From Streptomyces sp. G44 (GTDB lineage: Bacteria; Actinomycetota; Actinomycetes; Streptomycetales; Streptomycetaceae): a stretch of 64,000 bases of DNA. Shown here piece after piece: positions 32,854 through 42,996 of this stretch (position 1 is the first letter of the stretch; each line of letters begins with the position of its first letter). The position numbers and the translations under genes are program-made. The stretch is from contig NZ_JAFEXF010000002.1 in assembly GCF_016905445.1 (NCBI RefSeq), positions 62,001-126,000 of the forward strand, given 5' to 3'. The notes beneath the pieces were generated by a model. The model was not told the DNA's origin. It did not search any database and saw nothing but the letters and a program-made list of their open reading frames with translations.

Positions 32854-33261
32854 GTGGACAGGTACACCTACCCCTGCCCGCTGCGCTGGGCTGACGCCGA
32901 TGCGTACGGGCACGTCAACAACGCGCTGTATCTCCGCTTCATGGAGGAGGCGCGCACGCGGATGTTCCAGGAGGTGCTGCCCGCGGACGAAGCAGATCGC
33001 CGTCGGCACGCGTTCGTCGTCAGCCGAGCTGCTGTCGAGTACCGCGTCCCTCTGCAGTACCGCGAGGACCCTGTCGACGTGTGCGTCAAGGTCGCCCAAC
33101 GCAAGGGTGTGTCATTCGATCTGGCCTATGAGGTTCGCGATGCGGATCACGTGTACGCCGAGGGCACGACCACCATCGTCGCCTACAACCTGGATACAGG
33201 ACGGCCCCGCCGTCTCTCCGACGTCGAGCTGGCATTTCTGGACCGCTACACGGAGTCCTGA
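32854..33261 (+). CDS. Hotdog-fold acyl-CoA thioesterase (4HBT family)
   Basis: 135 residues from GTG at 32854; the extension to 32776 overlaps the terminator stem. RWADADAYGHVNNALYLRFMEEAR (residues about 9-32) is the catalytic element of YbgC/FadM-type thioesterases, with the active-site Asp in the first helix region (D12/D14) and the H-V-N-N turn. Later EYRVPLQYREDPVDVCVKV and VYAEGTTTIVAYNL supply the central strands. It should hydrolyse acyl-CoA thioesters in the cytosol. Free-standing here, downstream of a terminator. Confidence 0.82.
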   Translation: MDRYTYPCPLRWADADAYGHVNNALYLRFMEEARTRMFQEVLPADEADRRRHAFVVSRAAVEYRVPLQYREDPVDVCVKVAQRKGVSFDLAYEVRDADHVYAEGTTTIVAYNLDTGRPRRLSDVELAFLDRYTES

Positions 33262-33429
33262 CTCCGGGGTCTCCTTGGAAGGGCGCCGGGCCTGCCTCGA
33301 CGTGACAGATGGAATGCATGTGGCCCACCGATTTCAAGCCTGCGCGTTTCCGGTCCGGTGCCGCCGGAGTTGCGCGGCCTCACGACGCGCAGCGGCGTCC
33401 TCGTCTGACAGCCCTCCCCCCCCGGGACA

Positions 33430-35577
33430 TCAGAGGCTGGTGCGGATCGGGCGTGTCCAGTCGAAGTCGAGGCGAGTGTGCTGCTTCACGAGAGTGCGGG
33501 CGCCGGTCGGTTCTGTGTCGCCTTCGAGGCGAGAGCGGATCGTCAAGCGGGGAGCGTCGCGGATGTGGTGGTCGCGGTCCCAGATGGTGACTTGCTGTGT
33601 CATCTCCTCGGCGAGCTGCTCGGCGGCCGGTCCGTAGGCGTGGATGACCCACTCCCACGTCGAGGTGCCGGTCTGCTGGAGCAACAGGCGGACGAGGGAG
33701 CCGTCGCGGATCACAGCCGCTGCGTCCCAGCCCTTGGGGCGCTCGACGAGCCCGGTGTCGAGGTTCGGGTCGACAGCCAGGCGGCAGAAGCCGTCCATCG
33801 TGGTGGCGAGCCACAGCATGAGCTTGTCAAAGGGGGTGTTGCCGGGCAGCGTGACGCCGGTCCGGCGTTCGAGGCGCGGCGCCTCAAGGGCTTGGGTGAG
33901 CTGCTCGACGTCCGCTGTGCCGCCCTCGGGGAAGCGCAGGCGGATCTCTCCGCCTCGTAGAACCACGACGTCTTCCGCCCTGGCCCCGGCTCCCTGCATG
34001 GGGACAAAGCCACACACCGCGTAGGCGCGGCTGACCAGTTCGTTGCCGCGCTTCTCGAAAGCGACGGCCCAGCTGTATCCGTGGATCCTCAGCGGAACCA
34101 CCAGGCGCCCGCCCTCGACGAGCGGGGTGACCCAGGCCGACGGGATGTCGAGGGCCTGGACGGTCACGAGGATCGCGTCGAGGGAGCCCTCGTCGGTGAG
34201 GCCGGGAGCACCGTGCTCGCCGTCGCCCAGTACGACGCGCACCCGGTCGTAACCCGCGGCGGGCAGGAGGCGCGCTGAGCGCTCGACGACGAAGGGGTCG
34301 ATGTCCATCGTGGTGACTCGCCCCTCGGGGCCGACGCATTCCTGCATGAGTGCTGCGTTGGGGCCATTGGACCCGATCTCCAGCGCGGTCTGGCCGGCGC
34401 CGAGGGCGGCCTCGCGGAGCATGACGGCCTGCAGCCAGGGCGCCGAGACCGTGCTGGTGGGCCGGCCGCTGCCGTCGCACTTGGTGGTGACGGCAGCGTC
34501 GGCCGCGGCGTACACCGTCTTCAGCGGGACCCCGGGGAGGAAGAGGTGGCGACGCACACGACGGAAGGCGGCCTCGATGGAGGCGTCGTTGATGTAGCCC
34601 TGTTCGATCAGATGGTCGGTCATTTCCTGGCGTAGCCGGTGGCTCTCGCGCGCCTGCACGGGGTCCTCGTGCGGGGCGGGCTGGAGGGCGCGGTTTCGGT
34701 GCACGGGAGGCAGCCCTTCAAGGAGGCCGGGCCAGACGCAGTCCAGTACGTGCGCGGACGGCGTGAACAGCGTGCCGGTGAGGGCGGGGAGGTCGGCGGG
34801 CCAGTGCCATTCCCAACGGTGGAACAGGTCGGGTTCGGTCACGGTGGGGGTGCCGTGATGGGCTGTGATGCGGACGGCGGCGGTCAGGCGTGGAATGTCG
34901 TAGGTGGTGTCCATCAGGAAGGCGAGCACCTGCGCGTTGTCCACCGAGGCTTCGAGTCCGGTCTCCTCGGCCAGCTCACGCACGGCTGCCTGCTCGAAGG
35001 ATTCACTGGGAGTTGGCTTGCCGCCGGGCAGCTCCCAGACCCCCCGTACGGATCGGCCCAGCAGTACGCGGCCCTGCTCGTCGGTGACCACGACACCCGC
35101 GCCGATGAGACCCTGCGGCGTGGGGCGTCGCTTGTCGGCGAAGGAAACCGGACCCGCGGCAGGCTCCCGGAGCATCAGCACGACCATGCCGTCGGCGTCG
35201 AACCGCTCGGCTGTGGCCCATCCGGCCGTGGCCAGGACGATCTCGCCTTCGTCGAGGGCGATGTCACGCCGGTCTGCGGGGACGGCGTCCGCGAGCGGGG
35301 TGATGATGCAGATCGTGCCGCCGGGCCGAAGATGCTCGCGAAGGCGGTTGAGGAGCCACGTGCGGTTGTGTAGGAATGCGTAGCACAGGCGCAGAGTGAT
35401 CAGGTCGTACTCGTCATGGGGCAGGTCGGCGAAGCTGTCGTGCTCGATGTCGTGGTGCAGGAAGTGCACGTCGGCGTCGTCCGGGGCCTGCGCGGTGGCG
35501 AGTTCGATGGCTGACTCCGCGTAGTCGACGGCGTCGACCGAGTACCCCATCTCGTTCAGGTAGAGGGCGAGTTCGCC
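33430..35577 (-). pseudogene. 5'-truncated Nudix / FxLD-type RiPP methyltransferase fusion
   Basis: A long frame (ATG at 35550 gives 706 residues; homology continues in frame to about 35577). It begins inside a class I methyltransferase (GELALYLNEMGYSVDAVDYAESAIEL...), lacking the SAM motif I that should lie just upstream. Residues about 135-270 are a Nudix hydrolase (GVVVTDEQGRVLLGR, GGKPTPSESFEQAAVRELAEETGLE). The C-terminal 400 residues (YINDASIEAAFRRVRRHLFLPG, ALEIGSNGPNAALMQECVGPEG) match the protein-L-isoaspartate-methyltransferase-like enzymes of 'FxLD system' lanthipeptide clusters. Sequence upstream of 35577 is foreign (start of the recombinase-trio element), so the gene was broken by insertion. 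The C-terminal methyltransferase could still be made. Confidence 0.72.
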
Positions 35578-35669
35578 CAGGTTGTTTCGACATAAGTGCA
35601 GTGTCTCTTTGATGGTCGAGTCTCCCGATGATCAGCAGTTGCAAGGGAGCTCAAAGGGTGTCTCTTTGA
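35578..35669. other. Left end of the recombinase-trio element, with repeats
   Basis: GTGTCTCTTTGA occurs twice in direct orientation (35601-35612 and 35658-35669). The second copy is also the right half of an inverted repeat TCAAAG-N7-CTTTGA (35651-35669), the form of a tyrosine-recombinase core site. The interrupted methyltransferase homology ends at about 35577, so the element boundary is close by. Confidence 0.5.
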
Positions 35670-35682
35670 CTGGCATCCCCGC

Positions 35683-37158
35683 ATGGAACAGGCGTTCTAC
35701 TCATCAGAGGGCTGGGAAAGCTGGGGCTTGGAGTTCAAGCCGGTCATTCCTGAGGGGATGGTGCTCGTCTTCGACGACGACCTTCGGTTTGAAGACGAGC
35801 ACGGCTTGCGTACCTCAGCGATCGTGAACCGGTGGGCCTGCGAGCTTCCGACCAACGGATGTCCTGCGGCGAACTCCTGGACATCGTATGTCGGCGCCGT
35901 ACGTCAGTGGTCGGAGTTCGGAGAAGAACACGGGGTCGGCCTCTTCGACAGCCGTGAGCGCCTCAAGGCGCTGCTGAGCGCCTACGCGGTCCACCGCTCG
36001 CAAGGGCCCATCAACGGCAGGCAGAGGTTCAAGGTCGTCACGTGGAACCAGCACATGACCATGCTCAGCATCTTCTACGCCTGGGCGATCGAGAACGACT
36101 ACACCACGTCCCTGCCGTTCACCTACCGGCAGGCCACGGCCGTCTTCTCCGGGCAGCGACGGGAGGTCCGCCGGAACTCCGCCCGGCGCCGCCAGCCGAA
36201 GCCCCACGTGACCATCAAGTACCTGGAGGACGAGTTCGCCGACCTGTTCCACAAGGGCCTGGCCCGGCTGCAGCCCGACGGCTCGGTGGAGCGCGGCTAC
36301 CGCGGCCGGGAGATGGCCCGCAATGCGGCGGTTGGCCGGTTCGTCTTCTCCTCCGGGCCGCGCAAGCAGGAGTTCTCCTACCTACTGGCCTGCGAGGTGC
36401 CGAAGTTGCCCAGCCGCCGCAGCGAGGTGCCAGTCCTCGTCCCGCTGTCGGAAGGCATCACCAAGGGCAGCAAGTTCCGAAACGCGTGGATCAACTACGA
36501 CGCGCTGGCTGAGCTGCACAACTACCTGGAGTTCGAGCGGGCCGCAGCAGTTCAGGGATCGACCTGGATGCCGCCGCGGCGCTGGGGCGAACCGCTCATC
36601 GTGACTGAGGCGACGGTCCTGGGTGGCAGGGTCAACGGCGCCTGGACGACCTGGGAAACGCTGGGCCCGCCCGAACGCCGCCGGCTCGTCGCGCCCGGAG
36701 GCGGGTCGATGCTGCTCTCCGTGTGCGGCCCGGGGCGCCCGTTCACCGACTGGAACACTGTGTTCAAGCGGACATCGGACCGGATCCGTGAACGCTACGA
36801 ACCGCGATTCCCCCATGTCACCCCCCACCGCGGGCGCCACACCTTCGCCATGCAGACCATGGCCAAGCTGGTGCGCGGCTACTACGAGCGGACCGCACGT
36901 CTGGTCAAGGACGGCGATGACGACGCGGGACTGGCGTTGTACCTCAAGACCACCGAGCCGCTGCTGGTCCTGCGTGACCTTCTTGGCCACTCCAGTGTCC
37001 TGACCACGGAAATTTATCTCAATCGACTGGATACGACCCGAATCTTCGCCGAACTGCACCGGCGGGTCGGCGAGGCCATCGGGCTCTTGCCAGCGTCGGC
37101 CGTCCGCGAGGCCGAAGCGGAGTTCGACGACGAAGACGACGACAGCGAGGACCTCTGA
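35683..37158 (+). CDS. Tyrosine recombinase 1 of the RIT/Tn554-like trio
   Basis: 491 residues, ATG at 35683. The C-terminal half is a tyrosine recombinase catalytic domain: GPRKQEFSYLL (first Arg, about residue 226), HRGRHTFAMQT (H-x-x-R, about 382), LLGHSSVLTTEIYLNRLD (last His and the nucleophilic Tyr, about 437-447). The N-terminal part carries a SAM-like core-binding domain (VGAVRQWSEFGEEHGVGL...). TnpA-like proteins of Tn554 and the first gene of recombinase-in-trio elements have this length and layout. Its stop overlaps the next ATG (TGATG), so the trio is translationally coupled. Recognition site probably near 35601-35669. Confidence 0.85.
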   Translation: MEQAFYSSEGWESWGLEFKPVIPEGMVLVFDDDLRFEDEHGLRTSAIVNRWACELPTNGCPAANSWTSYVGAVRQWSEFGEEHGVGLFDSRERLKALLSAYAVHRSQGPINGRQRFKVVTWNQHMTMLSIFYAWAIENDYTTSLPFTYRQATAVFSGQRREVRRNSARRRQPKPHVTIKYLEDEFADLFHKGLARLQPDGSVERGYRGREMARNAAVGRFVFSSGPRKQEFSYLLACEVPKLPSRRSEVPVLVPLSEGITKGSKFRNAWINYDALAELHNYLEFERAAAVQGSTWMPPRRWGEPLIVTEATVLGGRVNGAWTTWETLGPPERRRLVAPGGGSMLLSVCGPGRPFTDWNTVFKRTSDRIRERYEPRFPHVTPHRGRHTFAMQTMAKLVRGYYERTARLVKDGDDDAGLALYLKTTEPLLVLRDLLGHSSVLTTEIYLNRLDTTRIFAELHRRVGEAIGLLPASAVREAEAEFDDEDDDSEDL

Positions 37159-38927
37159 TGCCTGCCACCGTACTCGAGGATCCGCTGGGCCTCGCCGCCG
37201 TCTTCAGCGACGGGACGAGCGCGTCGATGATGGTGAACGTCACGGCGGGCGGCAAGACCTACGCCACACGGAACCCTGCCCTCGCTCAGGACATGCTGCT
37301 GGGGCTCGCCGATCTCGTACACCCGCACGGCGACATCGACGCGAGGCGCACACTCAACGACTACACCGCGGCGATCCGCGCACTGACCAACGATCTGGCC
37401 GACCAGGGCTTTGCCGGCGGCGCCGCCGAGTTGACGCGTGCTCACCTGGCCCAACACTGGATGAGAGGTAACCACCGTGCCGCACTGGAGTCCCTCAGCC
37501 GCCGGATGCTCGCCCGCGCCGACGATCTCCATGGACTGCTCAAAGCGGATGTTCGGGAAATGGTGGACGGCCGCCATTTCCAGGTCCAGCGCCAGTCCGA
37601 GAGCACGCTCGCTCCGTACACCGAGAGCGAGTGGGCCCGGCTGGCCAAGGCATGCGAGACGGTCGTCAAGGATTCGTACTCCGCCTTCCGCAGAGCAAGG
37701 AGAGCCGCTGAAGACGGACAGGATCCGCTCAAGGGCGGATGGAGCGAGGCCAACGTGTACTGGGCCTATGTGCAGTTCGGACCGGTGGAGGCGACGCGAT
37801 ACGCCGACTGGTCGCCGGGCCACTTCTCCGGTCTGCCGGAGAGGCGGTTCCCGTACCGCAAGGTCGCCGTCTCGGCGCTGCTGTTCCCCGATGCCTCCAC
37901 CGTGCTGGCCTACCGACTGTTGTTGGGCATCTACACCGGCATCGTGCCCGACGGCTTGGACGACCTCGGGCTGGGTGATGTGGACTGGGCCGGCGAGTCG
38001 ACCATCCTGCTCTCCTACATCAAGGGCCGCACGGCCGAGGAGAGCCGGACTCTGACGAAGCGGGCCAGCCGACTGCTGGAGCAGTGGCTGGACCACTCCT
38101 CTGTAACCCGCAAGTTCGCTCCGGCGCACATGCGTGACGCCTTGTGGGCGCGCTACGTACCCCGCGGCGTGCACCACTGGGTGACCACGGCGACCAGCAA
38201 CGAGACGAGCCAGAAATGGATCCTTTCGCAAGGGCTCCTGGCCGACGACGGCGGACCGCTGCAATTGCACCTGCACCGGATCCGGACGACCTATGACTCG
38301 ATGCGGGACCGCCGCTCATGGGCGGGCAGCCGACGCGCGACGCTGGATCCCAACCGCAGCCCGCAGGTCGAAGCCGACCACTACCTCGGCGCCGGCACAC
38401 CCGAACAGCAGGCCCTGGTCGAGGAGATCATCGTCGAGGCGCAGAACGACATGCTGCGCAAGGCCGAGCCGCCGATGGTGCTTGCCACCGAGGACGCCGC
38501 AACCCTGGTGCGGGATTACCCTGAGCAGGTCGCCGCTCTCGGACTGGACGACACGGCGCTCGCCGAGCTCGTCCGCGGGGAACGGGATGTCTTCAGCGCC
38601 GCCTGCGGCGACCACCTGTCGGGACTGCACGGGCCCAAGGGCAAGTCGTGTCCCGCCCGACCATGGGTCTGCCTGCTCTGCCCGCTGGCACTGTTCACTC
38701 CGCGGCACCTGACGAACCTGATGCGCCTGCGCGCGTTCTTCGCCCGTCAGTGGGACCAGAGGACTGCCGAGGAGTTCATGCGGAACTTCGGCCCGTACGA
38801 CCAGCGGGTAGCCGAGATTCTCGCCCCCGACGTCTACTTCCCCTCCGCGACGCTGCTGGAGGCCGCAGCCCAAGTAGCTGATACCGACGACGAGCTGCCC
38901 CTGCGGCCGGAAGAGACGACGCGATGA
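37158..38927 (+). CDS. Tyrosine recombinase 2 of the trio
   Basis: 589 residues, ATG overlapping the preceding stop. Size and position match TnpB-like proteins. The catalytic domain lies in residues about 215-420: LLLGIYTGIVPDGLDDLGLGDVDW occupies the place of the first-Arg motif, but that Arg is not evident; LQLHLHRIRTTYDSMR supplies the H-x-x-R-like box, and SPQVEADHYLG the likely Tyr. A Cys-rich segment near the C-terminus (about 480-515: FSAACGDHLSGLHGPKGKSCPARPWVCLLCPLAL) resembles a zinc-binding motif typical of this recombinase branch. In trios the three proteins are thought to act together. Its stop overlaps the next ATG. Confidence 0.8.
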   Translation: MPATVLEDPLGLAAVFSDGTSASMMVNVTAGGKTYATRNPALAQDMLLGLADLVHPHGDIDARRTLNDYTAAIRALTNDLADQGFAGGAAELTRAHLAQHWMRGNHRAALESLSRRMLARADDLHGLLKADVREMVDGRHFQVQRQSESTLAPYTESEWARLAKACETVVKDSYSAFRRARRAAEDGQDPLKGGWSEANVYWAYVQFGPVEATRYADWSPGHFSGLPERRFPYRKVAVSALLFPDASTVLAYRLLLGIYTGIVPDGLDDLGLGDVDWAGESTILLSYIKGRTAEESRTLTKRASRLLEQWLDHSSVTRKFAPAHMRDALWARYVPRGVHHWVTTATSNETSQKWILSQGLLADDGGPLQLHLHRIRTTYDSMRDRRSWAGSRRATLDPNRSPQVEADHYLGAGTPEQQALVEEIIVEAQNDMLRKAEPPMVLATEDAATLVRDYPEQVAALGLDDTALAELVRGERDVFSAACGDHLSGLHGPKGKSCPARPWVCLLCPLALFTPRHLTNLMRLRAFFARQWDQRTAEEFMRNFGPYDQRVAEILAPDVYFPSATLLEAAAQVADTDDELPLRPEETTR

Positions 38928-41105
38928 TGAGCCGCATCACAACCTCCGCCCTGGCCCAGGGCCAGCATCACCCCAGTCCGCTGGCGGACATCGACATCTG
39001 TCAGGCCGTGGGCCTGGCGGTGCGCCCGGGCGGGAACCGGCCGCTGGTCGGCCAGCTGATCTGGGACTTCGCCGATCTGGAGGACTTGCCCGCCCACCTG
39101 CGCCCGGTCCAGGCCCGATTGGACTTCGCCAGCATCCACAGCCCGAAGTGGAGGACCCTTGCCCAGGAGTACATGTTCGCGCGCATGGCCCCCGGGCACG
39201 AGGCGGTGCGGCACCTGCCCAGCGCGTTCCGCATCCCGCTCCACTTCGATACATGCAGGAACCGCCTGGCCGAGCTCAGGCGGTGGTTCAACTGGCTCAC
39301 CGAGCGCGGCGTCACTTCCCTGGAGGACGTGACACAGCAGCACTGCCAGGGCTTCTACGAGTCCCGTCGGCATACCCGGGGCCCGCACCGAGGGCCGTTG
39401 CGCCCGTCCGGCCAGAGCACGCGCATGGCCGCGGCCCAGGTCGTGCAGGAACCTGCCTTCTACAGCGACCTGTTCACCACGGGCCGCTTCGCCGAAGGGT
39501 TCATCCCGTGGGCCGGCCGAAGCCCCTACGAGGTCGCGGGCTGCAAGCGGGCCGGAGAGAACATCGCCCAGCCGCTGCGCGACGAAGCACTACGGCCGTG
39601 GCTCTCCGCCGCCCTGTACATCGTGCAGACGCTCGGTCCCCACATGCTCGAACTGATCCACACTGTGCGGCAGTACGACGACGGGGCGCCCTGGAAGAGC
39701 GAGGGCACCCAACTGGAGCGCCTGGAAGCAGCCATACGCACCCACCTCGACCAAGGCGTCCCCCTGGAGCCGGTCGGCGCCAGGGAGGTCAGCTCGCGGA
39801 CCGACGAGGGCTGGTCCGCCGAAGCCCCCCTGCTCGCGGTGAACGTGCTCTCCATCGCCCGGGAGGCGGGGATAGCGTCCTTCGCCTACCAGTACCTGCC
39901 CCCGGCTGCGTCCCCTGCTGGAACAGACCCTGGCAGCGGTGGGACTGCGGCCGAGATGGGCGTGGAGCGCCGCCCAGGTGGACCGCGCCGACGGCACCGG
40001 AACAGTCCCGTGGACCGAGGGCTTCGCCACGGCCGAAGAAGCGGGCCACATGGTGGAGCGGGTCCGCACCGCCTGCCAGGTCGTCGTCGCCCTGCTCACC
40101 GGCGTACGCAACAGCGAGCTGGCGGCGATGCCGCTCGACGCGTGCGTCCCCCCGCAGGACCTCGGCGCCGGACGCACGCGATACCGCCTGCGGACCAAGC
40201 TGATCAAGGGCCAGGACAAGCTGGGCGGGGTATGGGAGGAATGGGTCACCGTGGCCCCCGCCTACGACGCGGTCGCCCTCGCCGTGCAGCTGGTGGACCC
40301 CCGCCGGCCCACCAAGCACGTCTTCGGCCGCACCACGCTGGCCAACCGCTGCGCCAAGCTGCGCCGGTGGGTCAACGGCCCCGAAGGACAGCGCCTGGGC
40401 CTGGAACCGATTCCAGAAGACAAGATCAATATGCGCATCACCCGCCGCACCCTGGCCGTCGCACTCGCGCACCGGCCCGGCGGCCTGCTGGCCGCCAAGA
40501 TCCACCTCAAGCACGTCTCGATCGTCACCACCGAGGGCTACGCCGCCAGCCCCGGCGGCTCCCAGGCCAAGTTCATGGCCGAGGTCAGCGCGGAGGAGCA
40601 GGCCCGCAACAAGAACCTTACCCTGGCGGCGTTTCGCGACTACCAGAACGGGATCCGTCCTGCCGGGCCTGGCGCCCGCGATCTGATTGGCCACTTCAAA
40701 GCCGTCGATGAGGAGATCCTCGCGATGCAGGCATCGTCACCCGGTACCCGTCCCGGGGACGAGGAGGTGATCCAACTTCTGGCCCGCCGGGCGAAGACGC
40801 TGCACCTGGGAATCGCGAACTACTGCTGGTTCGCCGACCCCTCCAGGGCGTTGTGCCTACTGCTGGCCGGCACACCGGAAGCGGACAAGCCGCTGGTCGG
40901 CATGTGTGACTCGGCCCGCTGCCCGCAGGCCACCCACCACAGCAGACACCGGTCGGTGTGGGCCTCCAGCGCGGAGAACAAGAAGGTGTTCATCGGCAAG
41001 ATCGGACGCGGGCAGAAGGACGAGAAGGCCCGCCTGCAGAAGGAACTCGACCGCGACCTACGAGTGCTGGCCGAGATCGACGCCGCGACCGGAACGGCAG
41101 CGTGA
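38924..41105 (+). pseudogene. Tyrosine recombinase 3 of the trio, frameshifted
   Basis: One gene split by a single-base frameshift. From ATG 38924 the frame encodes about 325 residues up to FAYQYLP; the matching C-terminal part (from ...LRPRWAWSAAQVDRADG) is in another frame and ends at 41105. Removing one C from the run at 39899-39903 restores LPRLRPLLEQTLAAVGLRPRW and one continuous reading frame of about 727 codons. The C-terminal half has the catalytic residues: LTGVRNSELAAMPLD (Arg), ITRRTLAVALAHRPGG, KHVSIVTTEGYAAS (Tyr). A C-terminal Cys/His cluster (CDSARCPQATHHSRH) follows. Either a real mutation, a sequencing error in the C run, or programmed slippage. Confidence 0.78.
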
Positions 41106-41106
41106 C

Positions 41107-41604
41107 ATGGGACGCATCAGCGAGGACACCCGGACCCGGAACGAGGAGGCGATCCGAGCGGCGATGGACCGGTTGCTGCGTGGCGACCTGCCGCCCGGCG
41201 GCAAGTGCGACCTGCGGACCCTGGCGAGCGAGGCCGGGGTGCCCCGCACAGCCTTCTACGCCAAGAGGAACCGCGACGGCACCGCCCGGCCAGGGCCGTA
41301 TCAGCACCTGGCCCAAGAGTTCGAACGACGCCTGTCCGCCCTGCGGAACGCCGGTACGGTCCCCGATCCCAGGGCCGCGCAGATCGAGAGGCTCAAGGAG
41401 GCCAACGCCGCTCTGAAGTCCCGGCTGGACCAACGTGACGCCGAGCTCGAGGCGCTCAAGGACTTCAAGCGACGTGCTCTCTCTCAAATCGCCGCCCAGC
41501 ACCTGGAGATCGAGCGTCTACGGGAACTAGCCGCAGCCGTCGGCAACGTCTGCAGGCTCCCACCGGGCAGACCGGGAACAGCGCCATACGGGTCATGTAG
41601 CTGA
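41107..41604 (+). CDS. TnpC-like small coiled-coil protein of the trio element
   Basis: 165 residues from ATG at 41107, one base after the recombinase stop. N-terminal helix-turn-helix-like part (EEAIRAAMDRLLRG...KCDLRTLASEAGVPRTAFYAKR, residues 10-55) followed by a long coiled coil (AAQIERLKEANAALKSRLDQRDAELEALKDFKRRAL, about 97-140). Tn554 and related recombinase-trio elements carry a protein of this kind (TnpC), which is a stimulatory accessory factor of transposition. It is the last gene of the element; no inverted terminal repeat was found downstream. Confidence 0.75.
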   Translation: MGRISEDTRTRNEEAIRAAMDRLLRGDLPPGGKCDLRTLASEAGVPRTAFYAKRNRDGTARPGPYQHLAQEFERRLSALRNAGTVPDPRAAQIERLKEANAALKSRLDQRDAELEALKDFKRRALSQIAAQHLEIERLRELAAAVGNVCRLPPGRPGTAPYGSCS

Positions 41605-41698
41605 CCTGGCATTGCCGAAGTAGGCGTCATGCTGCGGCGGCGCCGGCCGCAGTGCGGTTGACCGCGGCTCGGCGGCTGCACGGTAACGGCGGCCTGGG

Positions 41699-42183
41699 TC
41701 AGACGCCGGCGTAGGAGTGCAGCCCGGTGATGAAGATGTTGACGCCGTAGTAGTTGAAGACGAAGGTGGCGAAGGCGATCAGGCCGAGGTAGGCGGCGCG
41801 GCGGCCCTTCCAGCCGGCGGTGGCGCGGGCGTGGAGGTAGGCAGCGTAGGCGACCCAGGTGATGAAGGCCCAGGTCTCCTTGGGGTCCCAGCCCCAGTAG
41901 CGGCCCCAGGCGCCTCGGCCCAGACCGCTCTGGCGATGACGGCGAAGGTCCACAGTGGGAAGACCAGGGCGTTGAGCCGGTACGACCGGGTGTCCAGGCA
42001 TTCGGCGGTGGGCAGTCGCCGCCACAGTGCGCCGAGCCGTCCCAGGCCGCGGCCCGACGCTTCGGCGCGTTCGCAGCGGTCGCGGGCCAGGTACAGGAGC
42101 GTGGCCACGGCAGCAGCGTGGAAGGCGCCGCCGGAGATGATCGCGGCGGAGACGTGGATCCATAGCCAGTAGGAGTCCAAGGG
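41699..42183 (-). pseudogene. ccsB: ccsB remnant (5'-truncated and frameshifted)
   Basis: Reads as the C-terminal third of the cytochrome c assembly protein CcsB. One frame gives [36 protein letters not shown] ... IARAVWAEA; after a one-base deletion near 41912 the next frame gives [35 protein letters not shown] ... [11 protein letters not shown]. The intact gene at 57694-58788 shows the same segments throughout. The first two-thirds of the gene is absent; sequence upstream of 42183 is unrelated. A relic of an earlier copy of the cytochrome c locus. Confidence 0.85.
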
Positions 42184-42208
42184 CCGACTTGCCGATCATC
42201 AGGTCCAG

Positions 42209-42928
42209 CTAGCCGGACTCAGCGAGTTCAAGCAGCGCGCGCTCTCTCAGGGGCACCATGTGGCCAGCGCCCGGTACCACGGCCAGCCGGCCCGTGGGCA
42301 GCAGCCGGGTCACTTCCTCCGCCCACTCCTGGGAGACCAGCCGGTCGTCGGCTCCGCGGACCACCAGCGTGGGCGCACAGACGTGCGGCAGCTTGTCCTC
42401 GATGCGGTCGCGCAGAGACTCGGCGAACGCACCGGCAACGCGGCGCACGCCGGCGTCGCGGTAGTCGGCCAGGTTGAGCTGTGCCATCGAGGCCCGCTCG
42501 TGGGGTGAGTTGCGCAGCCAGCGCATCAGCTGGCGCACAAAGCCGCGGGTCGCGGAGTCGACGGTCGGCCCCACCAGCACCAGCCCGGCGACGCGGTCCG
42601 GATGCCGGACGGCGGCGTCGACGGCCACCTGACAGCCGAAGGACCCACCGAGGAGCACCACCCGGTCCAGGTCGACGGCGGCCTGCCACTGTGCGACCGC
42701 GTCGGCCAGCGCCCGCAACCCCAGCGGACGCGGAGGTCCGCTGCTGGCACCGAACCCGGGCAGATCGACACTCCACGCGTCGTGACGACGGCCGAGCACC
42801 CTGATGAACGGCTGGAACTCCCGGCTGGAGACTCCGGCGCCGGGAACGCACACCACCGACGGTCTCGCCCCCGAAGCCCGCCAGGCCACCATCGGCCGGC
42901 CGCTCACCATCGCCGTGATCCGTTGCAT
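42209..42928 (-). CDS. Alpha/beta hydrolase
   Basis: 239 residues from ATG at 42928. VVCVPGAGVSSREFQPFIRVL gives the oxyanion-hole loop; VVLLGGSFGCQVAVDAA holds the nucleophile elbow G-G-S96-F-G; the acid is likely D in RGADDRLVSQEW; GAGHMVPL contains the catalytic His. Complete catalytic triad and normal length for a small esterase/acylhydrolase of the MenH type. It lies next to the ccsB relic and upstream, on the same strand, of nothing obvious; substrate unknown. Starts about 70 bases after the cation transporter stop. Confidence 0.82.
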   Translation of the reverse strand: MQRITAMVSGRPMVAWRASGARPSVVCVPGAGVSSREFQPFIRVLGRRHDAWSVDLPGFGASSGPPRPLGLRALADAVAQWQAAVDLDRVVLLGGSFGCQVAVDAAVRHPDRVAGLVLVGPTVDSATRGFVRQLMRWLRNSPHERASMAQLNLADYRDAGVRRVAGAFAESLRDRIEDKLPHVCAPTLVVRGADDRLVSQEWAEEVTRLLPTGRLAVVPGAGHMVPLRERALLELAESG

Positions 42929-42996
42929 GGTCCCTCCCTACCCGGATTCCCACGCCTGCTGATCAGCTACCCGTGTCAACCGGGGGAAGGCCCTCA

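Noticed and set aside
41604-41698. Search for an inverted copy of the left-end repeats at the right end of the recombinase-trio element
   Set aside because: No match to GTGTCTCTTTGA or its complement; such elements may lack inverted terminal repeats, so the right boundary stays undefined.
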